In this document: positions 23,237-35,961 of the stretch, piece by piece | Layout of the letters: each line of letters begins with the position of its first letter | How positions within the stretch are numbered: position 1 is the stretch's first letter | DNA from: Platynereis dumerilii | Lineage: Eukaryota > Annelida > Polychaeta > Phyllodocida > Nereididae | DNA length: 64,000 nt | Direction: 5' to 3' | Assembly: GCA_026936325.1 (NCBI GenBank) | Contig: JAPTHN010000010.1 | Coordinates: 51,643,283-51,707,282 of the forward strand | Notes under the pieces: generated by a model | The model's input: only the letters and a program-made list of their open reading frames with translations | Database searches by the model: none | What the model was told of the DNA's origin: nothing | Program-made: the position numbers and the translations under genes

Positions 23237-26200
23237 ATGAGGTTTTATAACATTTTAATTCTTGTACTATTCATCAAATACTTTTCTCAAGCTGTTAGTA
23301 AGTCTCATCATGAAGAAGAGTTCAGTTGGAATAGTTTAATGAAGCAGTGGATAGCCTTGCAGTTGAAAGAACAAGGAAAGATGGACATGATGATGAATCA
23401 TAAGGAGCTGATTTCACTCGCTGGAAAAATCGATGAAGTATGTTTTGGAGAAAGTAATTCACCAAACACATGTGAAGGAAATATCAAAGGTTTGTGTAAT
23501 GTGTTGAAGTGGGATATTGTTAAGCCTGGCCACTGTGAATGGATACTGGAAGTGCCCAAAAGGCTTTGTGTTGCTATAACCTTAGTGGATTTGCCACAGA
23601 ACGATCCTTTCCTGGATGATAGATTTAGACTAAGAATTGAAAGTTTATTAACTAATCAAACTAATATGACTTTTAATCGCATTGACATTTATAAAAAAAC
23701 TGATGACCTTAAAATTTTCACAAACTCATCTCTCACTAAAGTTGGTCTATTAATTTCCATTTTATCAAGTCATTCAAGAATCCATGTGTTCTTTCAGGCC
23801 ACACAATGTAATTTAAAGATAAGCAAAAGTACATTAGTTCTTTATAGAACAGAGTCATTAAAATTTCCAAATGATATACCATATTTCATCTTGCCACAAA
23901 AAAGAGTCACAGAGTATCATGCTTTGGTGAGAACTGACATCGGGTACTTTTTGCAAATCTTTACGAACTGCAAACTATTCAGAAGGGGTCTCAAGGTGTT
24001 TGATGGACCATCACCGAGGTCTCAGCGTCAAAGAGTGAAATGTTCAAGAAATGTTGGAGTGGCAGTTAAAGCCAGCACATTTCAGCTCTATCTTGTCTTC
24101 AGGCACCAACATAATTTCAAAGGAGCTTTCTTTATCTCCTACGCGAAGGACAAGAAAAACTATCGTCGTAAAGTGATCGAACTTGACGAAACTGGTGATC
24201 AATGGATTTCATGGAACTTTGAAAATGTGACCACTGTTGCTTATGAAAGACTTTCAGTTCTAAGTAGGCATGCATTTAAATTCACCTTTTCAGTGTTAAT
24301 AGAAGCCTCACCTAACTGGGTCCAGGGTCACCAGTGTCAATATGGGGGATTGTTAATCAGAACTGACTATTATAAATTTGCTGAAGTGGGTCCAATATGC
24401 TCAACAGAGTATGTTGAACTGTTAGACAACTTGACAATTCCTGCGATGAATAACACGGACATAACGCTCTACCATTATGGGCTGTCTTACGGTCAAAGTG
24501 GGCGAATTGTGTTTTTTCAGCCATCAGAAAGATCATTCCATTCTTATGTATTAATCAATCCTTGCGGTTTTTGTCACAATGATGGTGGAAAGACTACGCC
24601 TTTGTTGTTTCTCACCTATGGCATTCTCACCGGCATCGAAATTCAATGCCTCAACAAAACCGCAGTCATCATTCTAAAAAATGGTTTCGTTCAATTTGTT
24701 ATCATAAGAAATGAATTGATAACGAAAAAGGGCCACTGTCGTTGGATTATGCGCTCTGTGGATATCAATAACATTAAATTCTCAGTTAAGTACAGATATG
24801 TCAGCAAACATACTTCATACTCTTGCGAGAGCATGATATCACCACAATTTACCAATTACAACACTCTCAGTAGGTCACAGCCATCTGTTTTGCAGAGTTC
24901 CATTAACCACATATCTTGGGCCATGGAATTTGACATAGCAGTTAGAGAGTGTACAGTTGCATCTGCACTTTATGGTTCTGCTTCCATTAATCCAACTGCC
25001 GCTTGTCAACATGTTGTCCTCAGTCCTTCTCTGAATACAGATTTCGGCATCCAAGAATTCATCGGTACTTGTTTTAAATTCACAATCCACCTGACAGATA
25101 TGAAAAAATATCTATTCAAAGTTAAGTTATCGGATCAGACAAGCAACATTTATAAGTATCTGAATAACTTTCGCGTAATTGCATACCTGGAGGAACATGA
25201 TGCTTTTAATGCATCTGAAATGGACATGTTCGATGTTTTGATTACGGATGAGTTCTGGGAGATCATGGATACCAATTTTGAACCACTTACATACACATTC
25301 CAGTCCAGCCAGATTCCTTTTGAATGGAGAAGCTATGGTCAGTTCTTAACAATCTCCATAAGCACTCAAAACAGTACAATGTCTGAACTCAATTTAACAG
25401 TTATAGCTATGGCAACTTTTGAAACGCGTTCAGTTTTAAGTTATTTGGAGCCCTTGCCCCATTGGGCAAAATGTCCACCTAATTCAAATTATGTAATAAC
25501 ACTAACAGGCTCATGCTACAGCATTCACACAAACTTCTCTGGTTCATGGAATATGGCGAGCGGCATATGTCAACAAAGAGGAGGTTATCTTTGGTCAGTA
25601 AATAATTTTTACGAATGGCATTCAGTTCTGCGTTCACCAAGACAAGAAAAACTACATGAAGACGGAATGCATGCAGAGTTGCCTCCCATTAACGCTGCCA
25701 AATATTTCAGGGCATCTTCAGTCTTCTTTCTTGGACTTCAGTCTCAGGTAAGCGAACTGTTCTATCAATTCGTAAAGGAGCAAATGATGTTGTTGGACAG
25801 TGCATTAATGTGTCATTGTAAATTTTTTGGTATCACGATAAAAGTTTTGACCACACATCTTCCAAGACAATGAAAAGAATTAAAATACCTAACATTTTCT
25901 AACAAGCTTACTTCAATTTTTCAGAGTGCCTATTGGAGTGACAACTCAACTCTAAACTTCCATAGATTCCATGAACATAGCCATCTTAAAGAATTAAGTT
26001 ACAACATCTCCCATCGCTATATTAACATGTCAAACAAAAGATATTTGGAGTATTCTGATATACTCACTCGCATGAGAAAAGACAGAACACATGGGGTACA
26101 TTGGAAAGGTATAGAATGTTTATTTTTGGTTCCTTCCACAGAGACTTGGATTTTCATGGACTGTTCTAAAGAGTTTGATGATGTAACATATATTTGTGAG

Positions 26201-29083
26201 TACCCTGACGGACATTATTCTGAATTGCAAACACCTTCATTTGAAATTGAAGAGAAATATTGCAATGATGGATGGTTTTTTGATAGCACAACTTGTGTCA
26301 AGCTGCAGCCTGTTACAGGCAGCAATGATATTGAACCAGAAAAATTGATAAACCGGTGTGAGGACATCGGAGGACAGATATACATTAGGCAAAATAGTGA
26401 ATGTTTCTGCAATAATCTAAAAGTTCTGTTACTGCATATTTTCAAAATTCCAGACTTATTCATCATTTTCAAAAATGAAAATGAAAATGACTTCTTAGGA
26501 GTTGATATGTTCCATTTTGAACGAGTATATGTAGTTGGAATGGAAGAAGGAATTGTGAAGATAGAATTTCCATTCCAACTACCAGATGAGAAGGAGGTGC
26601 AAGTATTGTGCAGTCAAGAGCCAGTCCTCTTATCAGCAGACTGCATGATTGGATTTCGTGCCTGTCAGAATGGCGAGTGCATTCCAGAGACCTACTTCTG
26701 TGATCAATCTCTACAGTGCATTGACCATAGTGACGAACTGAACTGCACTGATCCCTGCTATGATGACTCATTGGCAAATTTATATTTCCGTTGTGGCGAT
26801 GGAACATGCATTGCCTTATCAAGGGTTTGTGACCTATTATGGGATTGTGAAGAAGGTGAAGAAGAAGAAGAATGTCCTGATTATCATATTGGTATTAAGG
26901 AAACATATTCTCCAGCCTGGAGTCCACTTGTAATAAATCAACCAAATGTTGAGTGCAGTGAAACAATATCCAACGCCATGCACTTGGCAAAGAACACGGA
27001 TTTGTCATCCAAGTATGACAGCGAAGGACAAGTTTGCCCAATTGGCTCGCAAATATGCTTCCCCAAAAATTACACATGCACAAAAGACAAGGATTATCAT
27101 GGAAACAGTCTTCCTTGTAACAAGAGCTGGCAGTTTGATAATTGTGCGGAGCTAAAACATTATATTCTAACACCTGAAAAATACAGCTGTATCAGTGACG
27201 GTGTGAGACTCCCATTTCGATTAGTTTGCAATGGGATACCTGAGTGTCCTTTAGGTGATGATGAACTGAATTGCACAACTTGGACTTGCCCCAAGATGTT
27301 GCGCTGCACAAAAGAGAATATTTGTGTCCATCCCACCGAAGTTTGTGATGGCATTTTGCACTGTCCCCTTTCGGGAGATGATGAATACTTCTGCAGTCAA
27401 GATGAATGTCCGTCTGGATGCAAATGTCTTGGCAGAGCCATCTACTGCACAAATTATTTGGCAATCAAGGACAGTCATTTTGCAATACTATCGTTTAGAA
27501 TAAATTTCCAGTCAATTGATTCAACACTCCATTTTCCCGATGCTTGGTTTGTCAACTTGTCTTGGTGCAACATAGACAGCATTTGGTCATTCAGACGGCT
27601 TACCATACCAAATGTTGTCAAGTTAGACATCAGCCACAACAGATTGAGAGATTTCAGCTCAACAAAAGTTAATATGATAAAAATCAAATTCCTCGATTTT
27701 CAGAATTCAGGTCTGAATTCCATCAGGAAAAATACATTTCAAACAATGAAGCATTTAGAAAGACTGAATTTGGCAAGTTCAAAAATATACTGGATAGAAG
27801 ATTGTGCATTTTGCAACCTGAAAAAACTTGAAATACTTGACATGACAAATACAGAACTTGCTCACTTATCAGGAGAGATGTTGGCTGGCTTAAATTCCAT
27901 TAAAGTCATTGGATTAGTTGGTTCCCCACTGAAAACGGTGCATAAAGTCATCCTGCTTAGAAAAACACTCGTAGAAGTATCTGCCGATGACATCCACTTC
28001 TGCTGTCTTAAAGGAAGTGATATTATTCCTAACTGCGAGAATATCACAATGAAAACTTTGTGGTCAGTCTGTTCTGATATCTATCCAAAACACTCTTGGA
28101 TTATTCCACTCGGCCTCTTGACGATTTTCTTGCTGAATGGCATACCAATTCTCATTTTGCCCTTTGGTCCAGGGAAACATAAAACTTCTTTCTCTGTAAC
28201 AATATTCATTGGTTTTGGAATATCTATTTTATTGGCTTTATTTCATTTCCATAACCAAACCGCCAGTCTTTCCTCAATGGTTAAATTAGATGACACAGAG
28301 TTGTTATTGTGCAAAGCCATTGCCTTTGGGCAGTTTGGGTTGGGTTATTTTTTTCTCTTCAGTAACATTATGTTTTTCCTGAAGATCCTAGTGAAAGTGA
28401 CACGTATGCACTCAAGTGGAAATGAGTATGATACATATTTCATAATTTTATTGATAATTATGATAGGATTGTTTTGCTTCCTGGTCTTTTCCTTTACCAC
28501 AGACCATTCACTGAGTACTCTATGTATTTTGCAATTCAGAGACGCCAAACAAACTGTGGTAAATTTTATAATTGGCCTACTTTCTTTGTGTACTATAGCA
28601 GCAATCTGTGCTATCCAGAGACAAACAGAACAGGCAAGAAAAGCTTCACAGAGGAAGGAAAAAAAATCTGAAAAACAGCTGAAAGTGCGATTATACCTAT
28701 ATGCATTAGTCACTGCTGTATCGTTCATATTGGACTTGCTGCACCAATACAGTGACTTTGCCTCTGTTTACAGTCTTTGCCTATTCACTTTGTATGCTAG
28801 CTTATCTTTGCTGCCATTTTCTTTTCCGATTCTCTTTTGCTGGTGCACTCGACAATATAGGCAAAATGTTTTGTCTGTCATTAGAAGGAACTGTTCACGG
28901 CGTGAGGGCATGGGTACCCGGTCAATCCGCCCTGGGACTAGCCGCATCGCTATTTCCCGCCTCAAGAATACTCGCCCCAGCGCCAGCCCGCCCTCCGGCC
29001 GCCCATCGGGTAAACTGCCAGCCGTGGCCCCCGCCCAATTAACCCTAAATCACCCTTCTCCCTGGTCGCCCAGCCCAAGCTGA
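23237..29083 (+). CDS. CUB/C-type lectin/LDLa/LRR seven-TM receptor, two exons, about 1,889 aa
   Basis: Exons are 23237-25747 and 25925-29083; the intron has gt at 25748 and ag at 25923-25924, phase 0, and lies inside the lectin domain. ATG 23237 begins a signal peptide (FYNILILVLFIKYFSQAVS). Residues ~70-730 hold divergent CUB-like modules (CEWILEVP near 100, GLKVFDGPS near 250, CRWIM near 500) with many N-glycosylation sites. A C-type lectin domain spans ~746-928 (SWNMASGICQQRGGYLWS ... FLGLQSQ|SAYWSD ... DDVTYICEY); a second, degenerate lectin-like module ~948-1065. LDLa repeats lie at ~1076-1154 and ~1257-1328 (CIDHSDELNC, CPLGDDELNC). An LRRNT (CPSGCKCLGRAIYC) precedes leucine-rich repeats to ~1510. 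Seven hydrophobic helices run ~1562-1814. The helices lack clear DRY and NPxxY; TM3 (CKAIAFGQFGLGYFF) and TM7 (LLPFSFPILFCW) are unusual. The closest known layout is the GRL101/LGR type of LDLa-LRR receptors. Expected at the cell surface; ligand unknown. The last ~58 residues appear repeat-derived. Confidence 0.9.
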
Positions 29084-30425
29084 TTGTCCCAATGCAGAAC
29101 CAAGGCTGCATGCAACAAGACCATGTTTCATTTCTTTGACTGGGCCACATATAGCCATATAGTAGCCTATGTAATATAGCTATTACTATAAGCTATATTA
29201 TAACTATTAGCTATTTCATTTTCTGTTGTCTGTATAATTAGAACAAAAAAGAAAAGAAAGAAAAGAAAAGAACAACCATTGATGGATACGTTACAGGGTC
29301 AGATTGCTATTGAAGTGTCACATCAAAAACTTCAGCCTCAACTGGAATTTATACTTTATAATAATTTATATATCCAAACTAATATTTGAGTTAAACCTCA
29401 CGTCACATGACCACCTCAGTTGCCAGCAATAAACGCCTGCCATGGGCATGTCACTCACCCAAACTATATACCTATCCTACTTTTTTCGACTCATATTTCA
29501 GATGGGAGCCCACGACGGTGTTACTCCACTCTCATTTCCGTTTACCGACTCCACCACCGATCTCCCACCAGGAGTGCATAAAACAGCATATTCTAATATT
29601 TTACTCCTCCACAGAGGGAGCCACTTCTAATAACCATTTTCCCACGGGTGGCAGCATCTGTCTTCATCGGTTTTTGCCTGGAGACAGCCCGAACCTTATG
29701 CAACAGGCACGTTTTTCTTATGTTATCGTTGATCTGATTGCCTGCTAACCTGCTGTAACAAATCCTATGATTGCCCTGTAAGCTCTTTTTAGTACATGCT
29801 ACCTACCAGGGGCAATTCCTCCCGCTACAAAACAGGCTCTAAGGTCTCAGGCAGGCCTCCAGCCAAATCTGCTTGACATCTATAGGAACGTGTCAACAAT
29901 TACCCATTTTCAACTTTAAACGCCCGCAATTTACTTTAAATACCAGGTGTTCCTAAAACATCTCCTTATTTTAAATGCCAGCATCGCCATGCAGCATCAC
30001 TTCACAATAATGCATTGTCAAACTTTTTTCACTAATGGGCATTTTCTAGTATTATTACAAGTGGAATAGCAAGTTGTCAGCAACCAAGAGAAAATGATCT
30101 GAGCACCTGTTCTAACTCATTTCATAACCTTCATATATGTACCCTCTTTATTTTTATCGATACTATGCTGTATACCAAATTGCATTTGTGTATGAAATAA
30201 ATACTTTCTATATAATCTATATCTCCGTATATACACGCTTAATAGATAGATAGAACAGCTGATACATATTTTGTTAAAGATAAAACACTGTAGTCCTAAT
30301 TATACGGGCGGGTAGGAGCCAGGGCGGCTAGTGCAGGGGCGAGTAATGACTGGTGCGGGTTTTGCCGAGGCGGGGAGTGGCAGGGCGAGTAGTCCCGAGG
30401 CGGGTTCACTGGAAATCGGGGCATG
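28906..30425. mobile_element. GC-rich-ended repeat element overlapping the receptor C-terminus
   Basis: Two GC-rich blocks in an otherwise AT-rich region, 28906-29040 and 30304-30425, are inverted relatives. On the minus strand the first reads GGGGCGAGTATTCTTGAGGC and GCGGCTAGTCCCAGGGCGG; the second on + reads AGGGCGAGTAGTCCCGAGGC and GCGGCTAGTGCAGGGGCGAG. GGGCATG is at 28906-28912 and 30419-30425, a possible 7-bp direct repeat. The interior has no convincing ORF. The left end is translated as the tail of the receptor. Superfamily unknown; the ends and target duplication are uncertain. Confidence 0.5.
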
Positions 30426-31690
30426 ACTCCTGTTTTGAATGATTTTTGGTATGTTTATGTTATGAAAGTTGGGCTACTCATTCTTAAAGCGGAATTCCTT
30501 AAATTTTCATTACATCTATGACTGCACTAACTTGATGTATAGACAAAGAGGAAAGTAAAATTTCAAAAATGTGTGCGAAAAGCCGTTCACATGTTGGTAG
30601 AAATGTGAATGATGCATCATCATAATGCTTAATAGGAAATACATTGTTTTTATACATATATTAGTTTTAAAACTCAATTAAAAAGTATCAAGTAGCCAAG
30701 TCATTCAGATAACAATACCAAACCAAAGACTTTGAAATTTATACAATAATACCCCATACATTGACTTTGATACAATCCAAATTTTGGCCACTATTTTAAA
30801 GGCCCCCCAAAAATTACCTGAAAGGTGCGGAGGTCCAAAAATGCAATTTTTCCCACTTTTTAGTGATCAGTTTATAACACTTTCTGGCAGTCAATGGGAG
30901 GATGGGTGTGGCCATGATTGGATCTCCTGGTGAGCCTCCACATTGTCTTGATGATTTCATGACTTTCCCAATAAATACTACTGCATGAGCCCCATTGGAG
31001 AATGAGCTGTTGGAATCTTTTTTTACAATTGTGGTATTGTCTGGAATAACTCATGCTACTGTGTGATACTGACAGGACAATACATTCTGCATAACGGTGA
31101 GTTTCCAGTGGTATTTCTGGTTCCTTGGGATCTAGAAGTCGAACTCCCGAATGAAAGTCATCAGCAATTTGTCAATCTTAAGATGCTGCTTTTATGAATG
31201 TTTGATTGTATATAATCACTGGTGGTTGTGGTTTTGTTTCTGAAAACTATCTATAAATGGCATGCTACATCCACTAATCAGAAATCATCCATCACACCAC
31301 TTTACTCATCTGCTTTATCAGCAGAGAAGAGTTTCAATCCTGTTTCCTTCTTCTCTACATGAACCAAAGGCCTCTGAACAATGTGACACATTACAGTTGC
31401 CAATGGGTAAATGTGGGACACGAAGATATATGTACAACCGAGAATGTCAATGTACAATGAGGCTGTAAGGCTTGGTTGTACAAGACATTCGAGGGTGTAC
31501 ATATCTCATGTCCCACAATTTACCGATTATACAATAAAAATTATGAAAATTAGGAGCAAAATTGTGTAAAAATAATAATATATCACGAACATGTCTTATT
31601 TAAGCAGTTCAGAGAAATCACTGTTACAAAAAAATTAATTTTCTAGGAATGAATGGTTATAGTAGTTGTGTCTGTAAAAATAGGCATAGC
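30426..31690. other. Gene-less stretch
   Basis: AT-rich. Small overlapping frames on both strands have no domain or splice support. I see nothing definite. Confidence 0.55.
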
Positions 31691-31699
31691 AGGTCAATT

Positions 31700-31845
31700 A
31701 AGTTTGGGGGGGGGGCTGCCCGAAAAATATTGCCCAAATTGCCCCAAAAAATAAAAACTCCCAAAATTTTCTTCCCGAAACTGCATGAAAAATCGACTTC
31801 CCAAAATTTTGGGGGGGCTGCCTCCTACGCCTATGTGACTGTAAC
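31700..31845 (+). repeat. Dispersed G-run repeat, plus-strand copy
   Basis: TTTGGGGGGGGGGCTGCCCG at the left and TTTTGGGGGGGCTGCC near 31807 bracket CTGCATGAAAAATCGACTTC. The same words occur inverted at 14036-14140. Confidence 0.6.
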
Positions 31846-31849
31846 CACC

Positions 31850-32330
31850 ATTTGCACCCTTCCCTCTCTTCTTTAGAGATACAAAATCTTTACCACAAAA
31901 AAGAAACAACTGTTACCGATGATGTGAAAGAGAGGTTGAGAGACGTCACCATGGTGACACCATTGTGATGTCACATCTCATGCTGCAGCGCTCCAGTGTC
32001 AATGAATCATACTATTAATTCACGGACCCCTTACGCTACTCCAACAAAACTACTGAATCCCTGATTATGAAAACTTGCCAGCTGCTTTTGTACTCTCTAC
32101 AATGTTCTTAGCTGGGTTTCATGTTCAAATTACAGTCACACAAGCTGAAGTGATGATTTCTCATAATCTAACTATAGGCCATTACCAAACACCCTCTATT
32201 TTCCTCCTTCTCAAATGTATTTCTTCACGGGTCTTATGCTAGTGAAGCACCAATTCTTTCACTTCCTAGAAGAACCTTATACGGCTTTGCTCCCTTTATT
32301 TATAAAAAAAAATACATGGGTACCATGCTT
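31850..32330. other. Gene-less stretch
   Basis: No ORF, repeat or motif that I can support. Confidence 0.5.
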
Positions 32331-32332
32331 GT

Positions 32333-35025
32333 TAGGGTGTATCTGATCCCCCTCAAAATGCAAAATTTTGTCACATCCCTTCTGACTTTTTTTGGTGGTG
32401 AGGTTCATAGAAAGGAGTAATTCTGCCAAATTTCATCCATTTTGAAGGTTGCCTAGGGGTGGCTGATTTCATTTGAAGATTGCAAACTCTAAAAAGCTAA
32501 GAAAACGCCGAAAATCCTCATATTTTGTGAACAAGTAGAAGGAATTTATCATGGAAAATTCTGGGGACCCTCTTAAAGTCTGCTCATTTTCTCCAGAAAC
32601 AAGGAAAATATTACCAAACCAAACTTCAAGGCTTATTCCTGCTGCTACTGGCTTAAATGTCAAACCGCATCTATTTAGATGTCAAAAATCGTTTTTTTTC
32701 ATCAAAATATGAAAACTATTGACTTTAGGTCATATAAATGTATTGGCATTGAATACAAAAAGGGATATTCTGAACATTTTAGCATCAATTTCAATTTTGT
32801 AGGTTCAATGGTTATTGAGATATTGCCTTTTAGTTGAATGTTCCTTGAAAAATTACAAAATAAACTCATCTCTTCAGACTGAGATTTGAAATAATTTTAT
32901 ATTATGAGAGACAATAATCTTGGACAGTCTAGAAAATAAATACGCATCACTTTAAAGAACTGGAAAGATCTTCCATAGATTTGTAAGTCAGTCCCACTTC
33001 ATTCAGCAACTGGTACGTTTAAAGACTGCAAGGGCTTAGGGCTTGGACTTGGCAAGTTGGAGCAAATACAAGGGTGAAGACATCGTTGATCAGAGAGAAG
33101 AAGATAGTGCTATTCTGCACTGGAGGTTGCATATGGATACGACTGTCAGTGTCCCTGCCACTTTTTGTTTTGCTGTTAGAAGTAGAAATTGAAATCTTTG
33201 GTGAAAGCTGCATGTCAATGGCAGTTAAATTTGAAATGTAATCATGAATTCCAAAAGGGACAGCTAGGTGGTCACTGAGATGTATAGAAAAATGTGGAGA
33301 GCTTGATTTCCATGAATTGTTAATGCCATTGTGAAGATGATGATCCATCTAACTCTCAGGACTATTCTATCTGAATGTGCACCAGACCATCTTTCCTCAA
33401 CAACAGCTTGAAAATATAGACATGCCATTGCTGAGAAACTGCTGTGGTAAAGCCACGTTCAGCCACAAGTGGTCAATGCAATTGGGCATATGTGCAAAAA
33501 ATTGATTATGATGATGATAACGATGTGCCTGATTCATAATGATACATTTATGAAGACACTATAGAATTCAATGAAAGGGAGATGGAAACAAAAGCTGCTG
33601 GTCCCATAATTACACTTGCTACTGATTCCGCAACAACAGCCAGAAAATATGTTGGACTGCATATTGACAAGGATGAATTTCTCCCGTCAGCTGTGTCACC
33701 ATAAACCACAGGAAGTATTTCAGTCACGGTACCGGTAGCATTTGACTTTAAATTGTTGGATGCTGAACGTATCAGGCTTTAGTGTTTGAGAAGAATACAA
33801 AGCTGTTGAGGCTCACATGAATGAATCTGCTGCTCACAATAAGAGAATGGCAACTGTAGGTGTACAAGCTTATGAAGTTAACAGAGAAGATGCTGTTAAG
33901 AACCCTTTTGTGTCAGCGACACAAGACTTGATTTTGATTTGGGTATGGCAACTATATTGAAATGCTATTGAGGATAAAATAGACATGCAGAATAAATGTT
34001 TTTATGCTGTATGTGGATATTTAATCAGAGAAAAGATTCACAGCTGTCACATGAACATTGTCTTTGTTTGAAAGTTTTCAATAGCTATGGAATTATTACT
34101 AGACCTTCCAAGTGTTCCAGCCGTGGCAGGTCATGTCAAACTTGTTAATCCTTTCTGGCAGAAGGATACATAATCTAGGCTATTACCAAATAATGCTCTG
34201 TCATCTTTTATCACTGGTATGACTTCAATGACTTTTTGAATTCCAAATACATTACCAAAGGACACATTTAGCCTCCATGCAAAGTGACATGTGCAATGGA
34301 ATTTCTTAGTGTTTCTTGTTGCGGCATTAGGATTAGGACTTCACATTACTTCTCAGAGTTCCTGGAACCAGTTTTCATAGTATGGGCCTAACAACAGAGA
34401 TGGTACCTAGAAGGTAAAAGGGCACATGGACCACACTGAATATGACCATTCTGCACATTTTGAGTGAATTTGCAGCTCTTTTTGTGGAAAGGTTGTTGAG
34501 ATACAGCCCGAAAATCGCCATTTTTTAATGTAAAATCCAAAGTAAGGGGTGAACCGGTGTGAGGACCTCTTCAATTAACCTGAAATTTTACAGGAAGTCT
34601 CCTGGACTCCATCCACAACTTTTGGGAAGGTTGGGCTGTGATCGGTTAACTTTGTCACAATTTGATACGGCCTAGCATAGAGGCATTGGAAAAAGCCTCA
34701 TTTCTTGTTTGAAAACGATGACTACCACTGCTTAAAATGCATGAAAACATAGGTTGTTTGTATTCATTTTGAAGCTCTTGATCAGGGCTTTCTAGAGAAA
34801 TCATAATCTTTGATGTATCTGTAATATTGACCAAGTTACGGAGAACCGCGGATTATTTTAATGATCGAAAAACATAAATATTGCATAATTTTCAATTGCA
34901 ATCAGCCACCCCTAGACCTTAATGGATTTCAATGAAATTTTAGGGTTTTATTCAGGACACCAAACCTCACCCCCAAAAAAAAGTCAGAGGTGATCCAAGG
35001 ATGTAAGGGGGTTAGATGCACCCTA
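32333..35025. mobile_element. DNA transposon with ~145-bp inverted ends (TAGGGTGTATC)
   Basis: The left arm TAGGGTGTATCTGA ... GACTTTTTTTGGTGGTGAGG ... GCCTAGGGGTGGCTGATT (32333-32472) is mirrored at 34895-35025 (AATCAGCCACCCCTAGACC ... CCTCACCCCCAAAAAAAAGT ... GATGCACCCTA). Flanks ATGCTTGT and ATGCTAGT match at seven of eight bases. A subterminal GAGAACCGCGGATT at about 34841 is shared with the elements at 44.2-45.4 kb. A coding-like fragment near 33560-33710 (ITLATDSATTARKYVG) may be a transposase remnant; it does not form a long ORF. End sequence and long arms suggest the same superfamily as 44202-45397. Confidence 0.75.
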
Positions 35026-35252
35026 ATGCTAGTATTATCATAATTACAAATGCCAATGTCCTTGTGTTATGAACTTACTACAAACCGATGTAAATAAACA
35101 AGACTTACTCATTTCTAATTAAGTTCATCCAAAGAAACCAACTAATTTGCCTGTTATGAACTTTTTGGACTATCAGACATAATGCAAGGACAATGCTGGG
35201 CCATTGGTTAGGAAATTTTATAAAAAGTGGGCGTGCCTATGTCATAGAGCTA

Positions 35253-35961
35253 CAGTAGCGGACAAAAGTTTAGGCCGCGTCAATGTTTTGGCAATATTAG
35301 GAAATATAGGTGCTCAGCTGAAAAATTTCTGCATGGATTTTCTTGCCTATGTGTCAGGGAAGTTCTACAAGAGAGAAAACTTGATCAATTTTCATTAATT
35401 CCTTGAATATGTGTGATAAACAAAAATTTCAGGTGGTCTAAACGTCTGATGCTTGCTTACATCCACAAAGGCCCTTAATGGCATTGTGCATTAGCGGAAA
35501 GGTGGCTAAATTATTCAATGTTATTTTAGACAAGTTATTCAAATATGTTTCATGTGATTTAAAGGCACTTAGTCATGAAACAGGAAAAAACACATTTTTA
35601 AATAATTTTTTAAAATTTCAACTTAGGAGGTAATAATGATGATTCAATGAGCCAAAATTGCTAATAAATAAAAGGTTAACTAAAAACAACTAAGAAAATA
35701 TGTGTCTGACACATTTTCATCCTTCTAATGGAGTATGAATACACTTGACACCCAGTCATACTGCAAAAATGGTGTTTTTGCCTGGTTTTGTCTAAGAGAC
35801 TCCTATTTGAAGCATCATAAAACAGTTAAAGGAGAGTTTTCATTCACCTGAGTATGTGTCCTGATAAAATCAAACAACTTTTGAGAAATTTTTCTGCTGA
35901 GCACCTACTTTCCCTAATATTGCCAAAAAATTGACGTGGCCTAAACTTTTGTCCGCTAGTG
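35253..35961. mobile_element. Tc1/mariner-type MITE, 709 bp, TSD TA
   Basis: The ends are CAGTAGCGGACAAAAGTTTA and TAAACTTTTGTCCGCTAGTG, and the inverted repeat extends over about 80 bp (GCAATATTAGG, GGTGCTCAGC and their mirrors). TA flanks both ends (35251-35252, 35962-35963). No transposase; the 64-residue frame at 35204-35398 reads through its left arm. Confidence 0.88.

Noticed and set aside
24875-28965. Minus-strand and off-frame open frames (for example 26469-26822 and 28345-28728) across the receptor
   Set aside because: They are frame shadows of the receptor exons; the plus-strand frame has domain motifs and splice sites.
29407-29748. 113-codon plus-strand frame after the receptor
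   Set aside because: Pro/Ser/His-rich without domain or splice context, inside the proposed repeat element.
33019-33348. 109-codon minus-strand frame inside the 2.7-kb transposon
   Set aside because: Low-complexity Ser/His text with no transposase motif; the coding-like trace in this element is on the other strand at 33560-33710.
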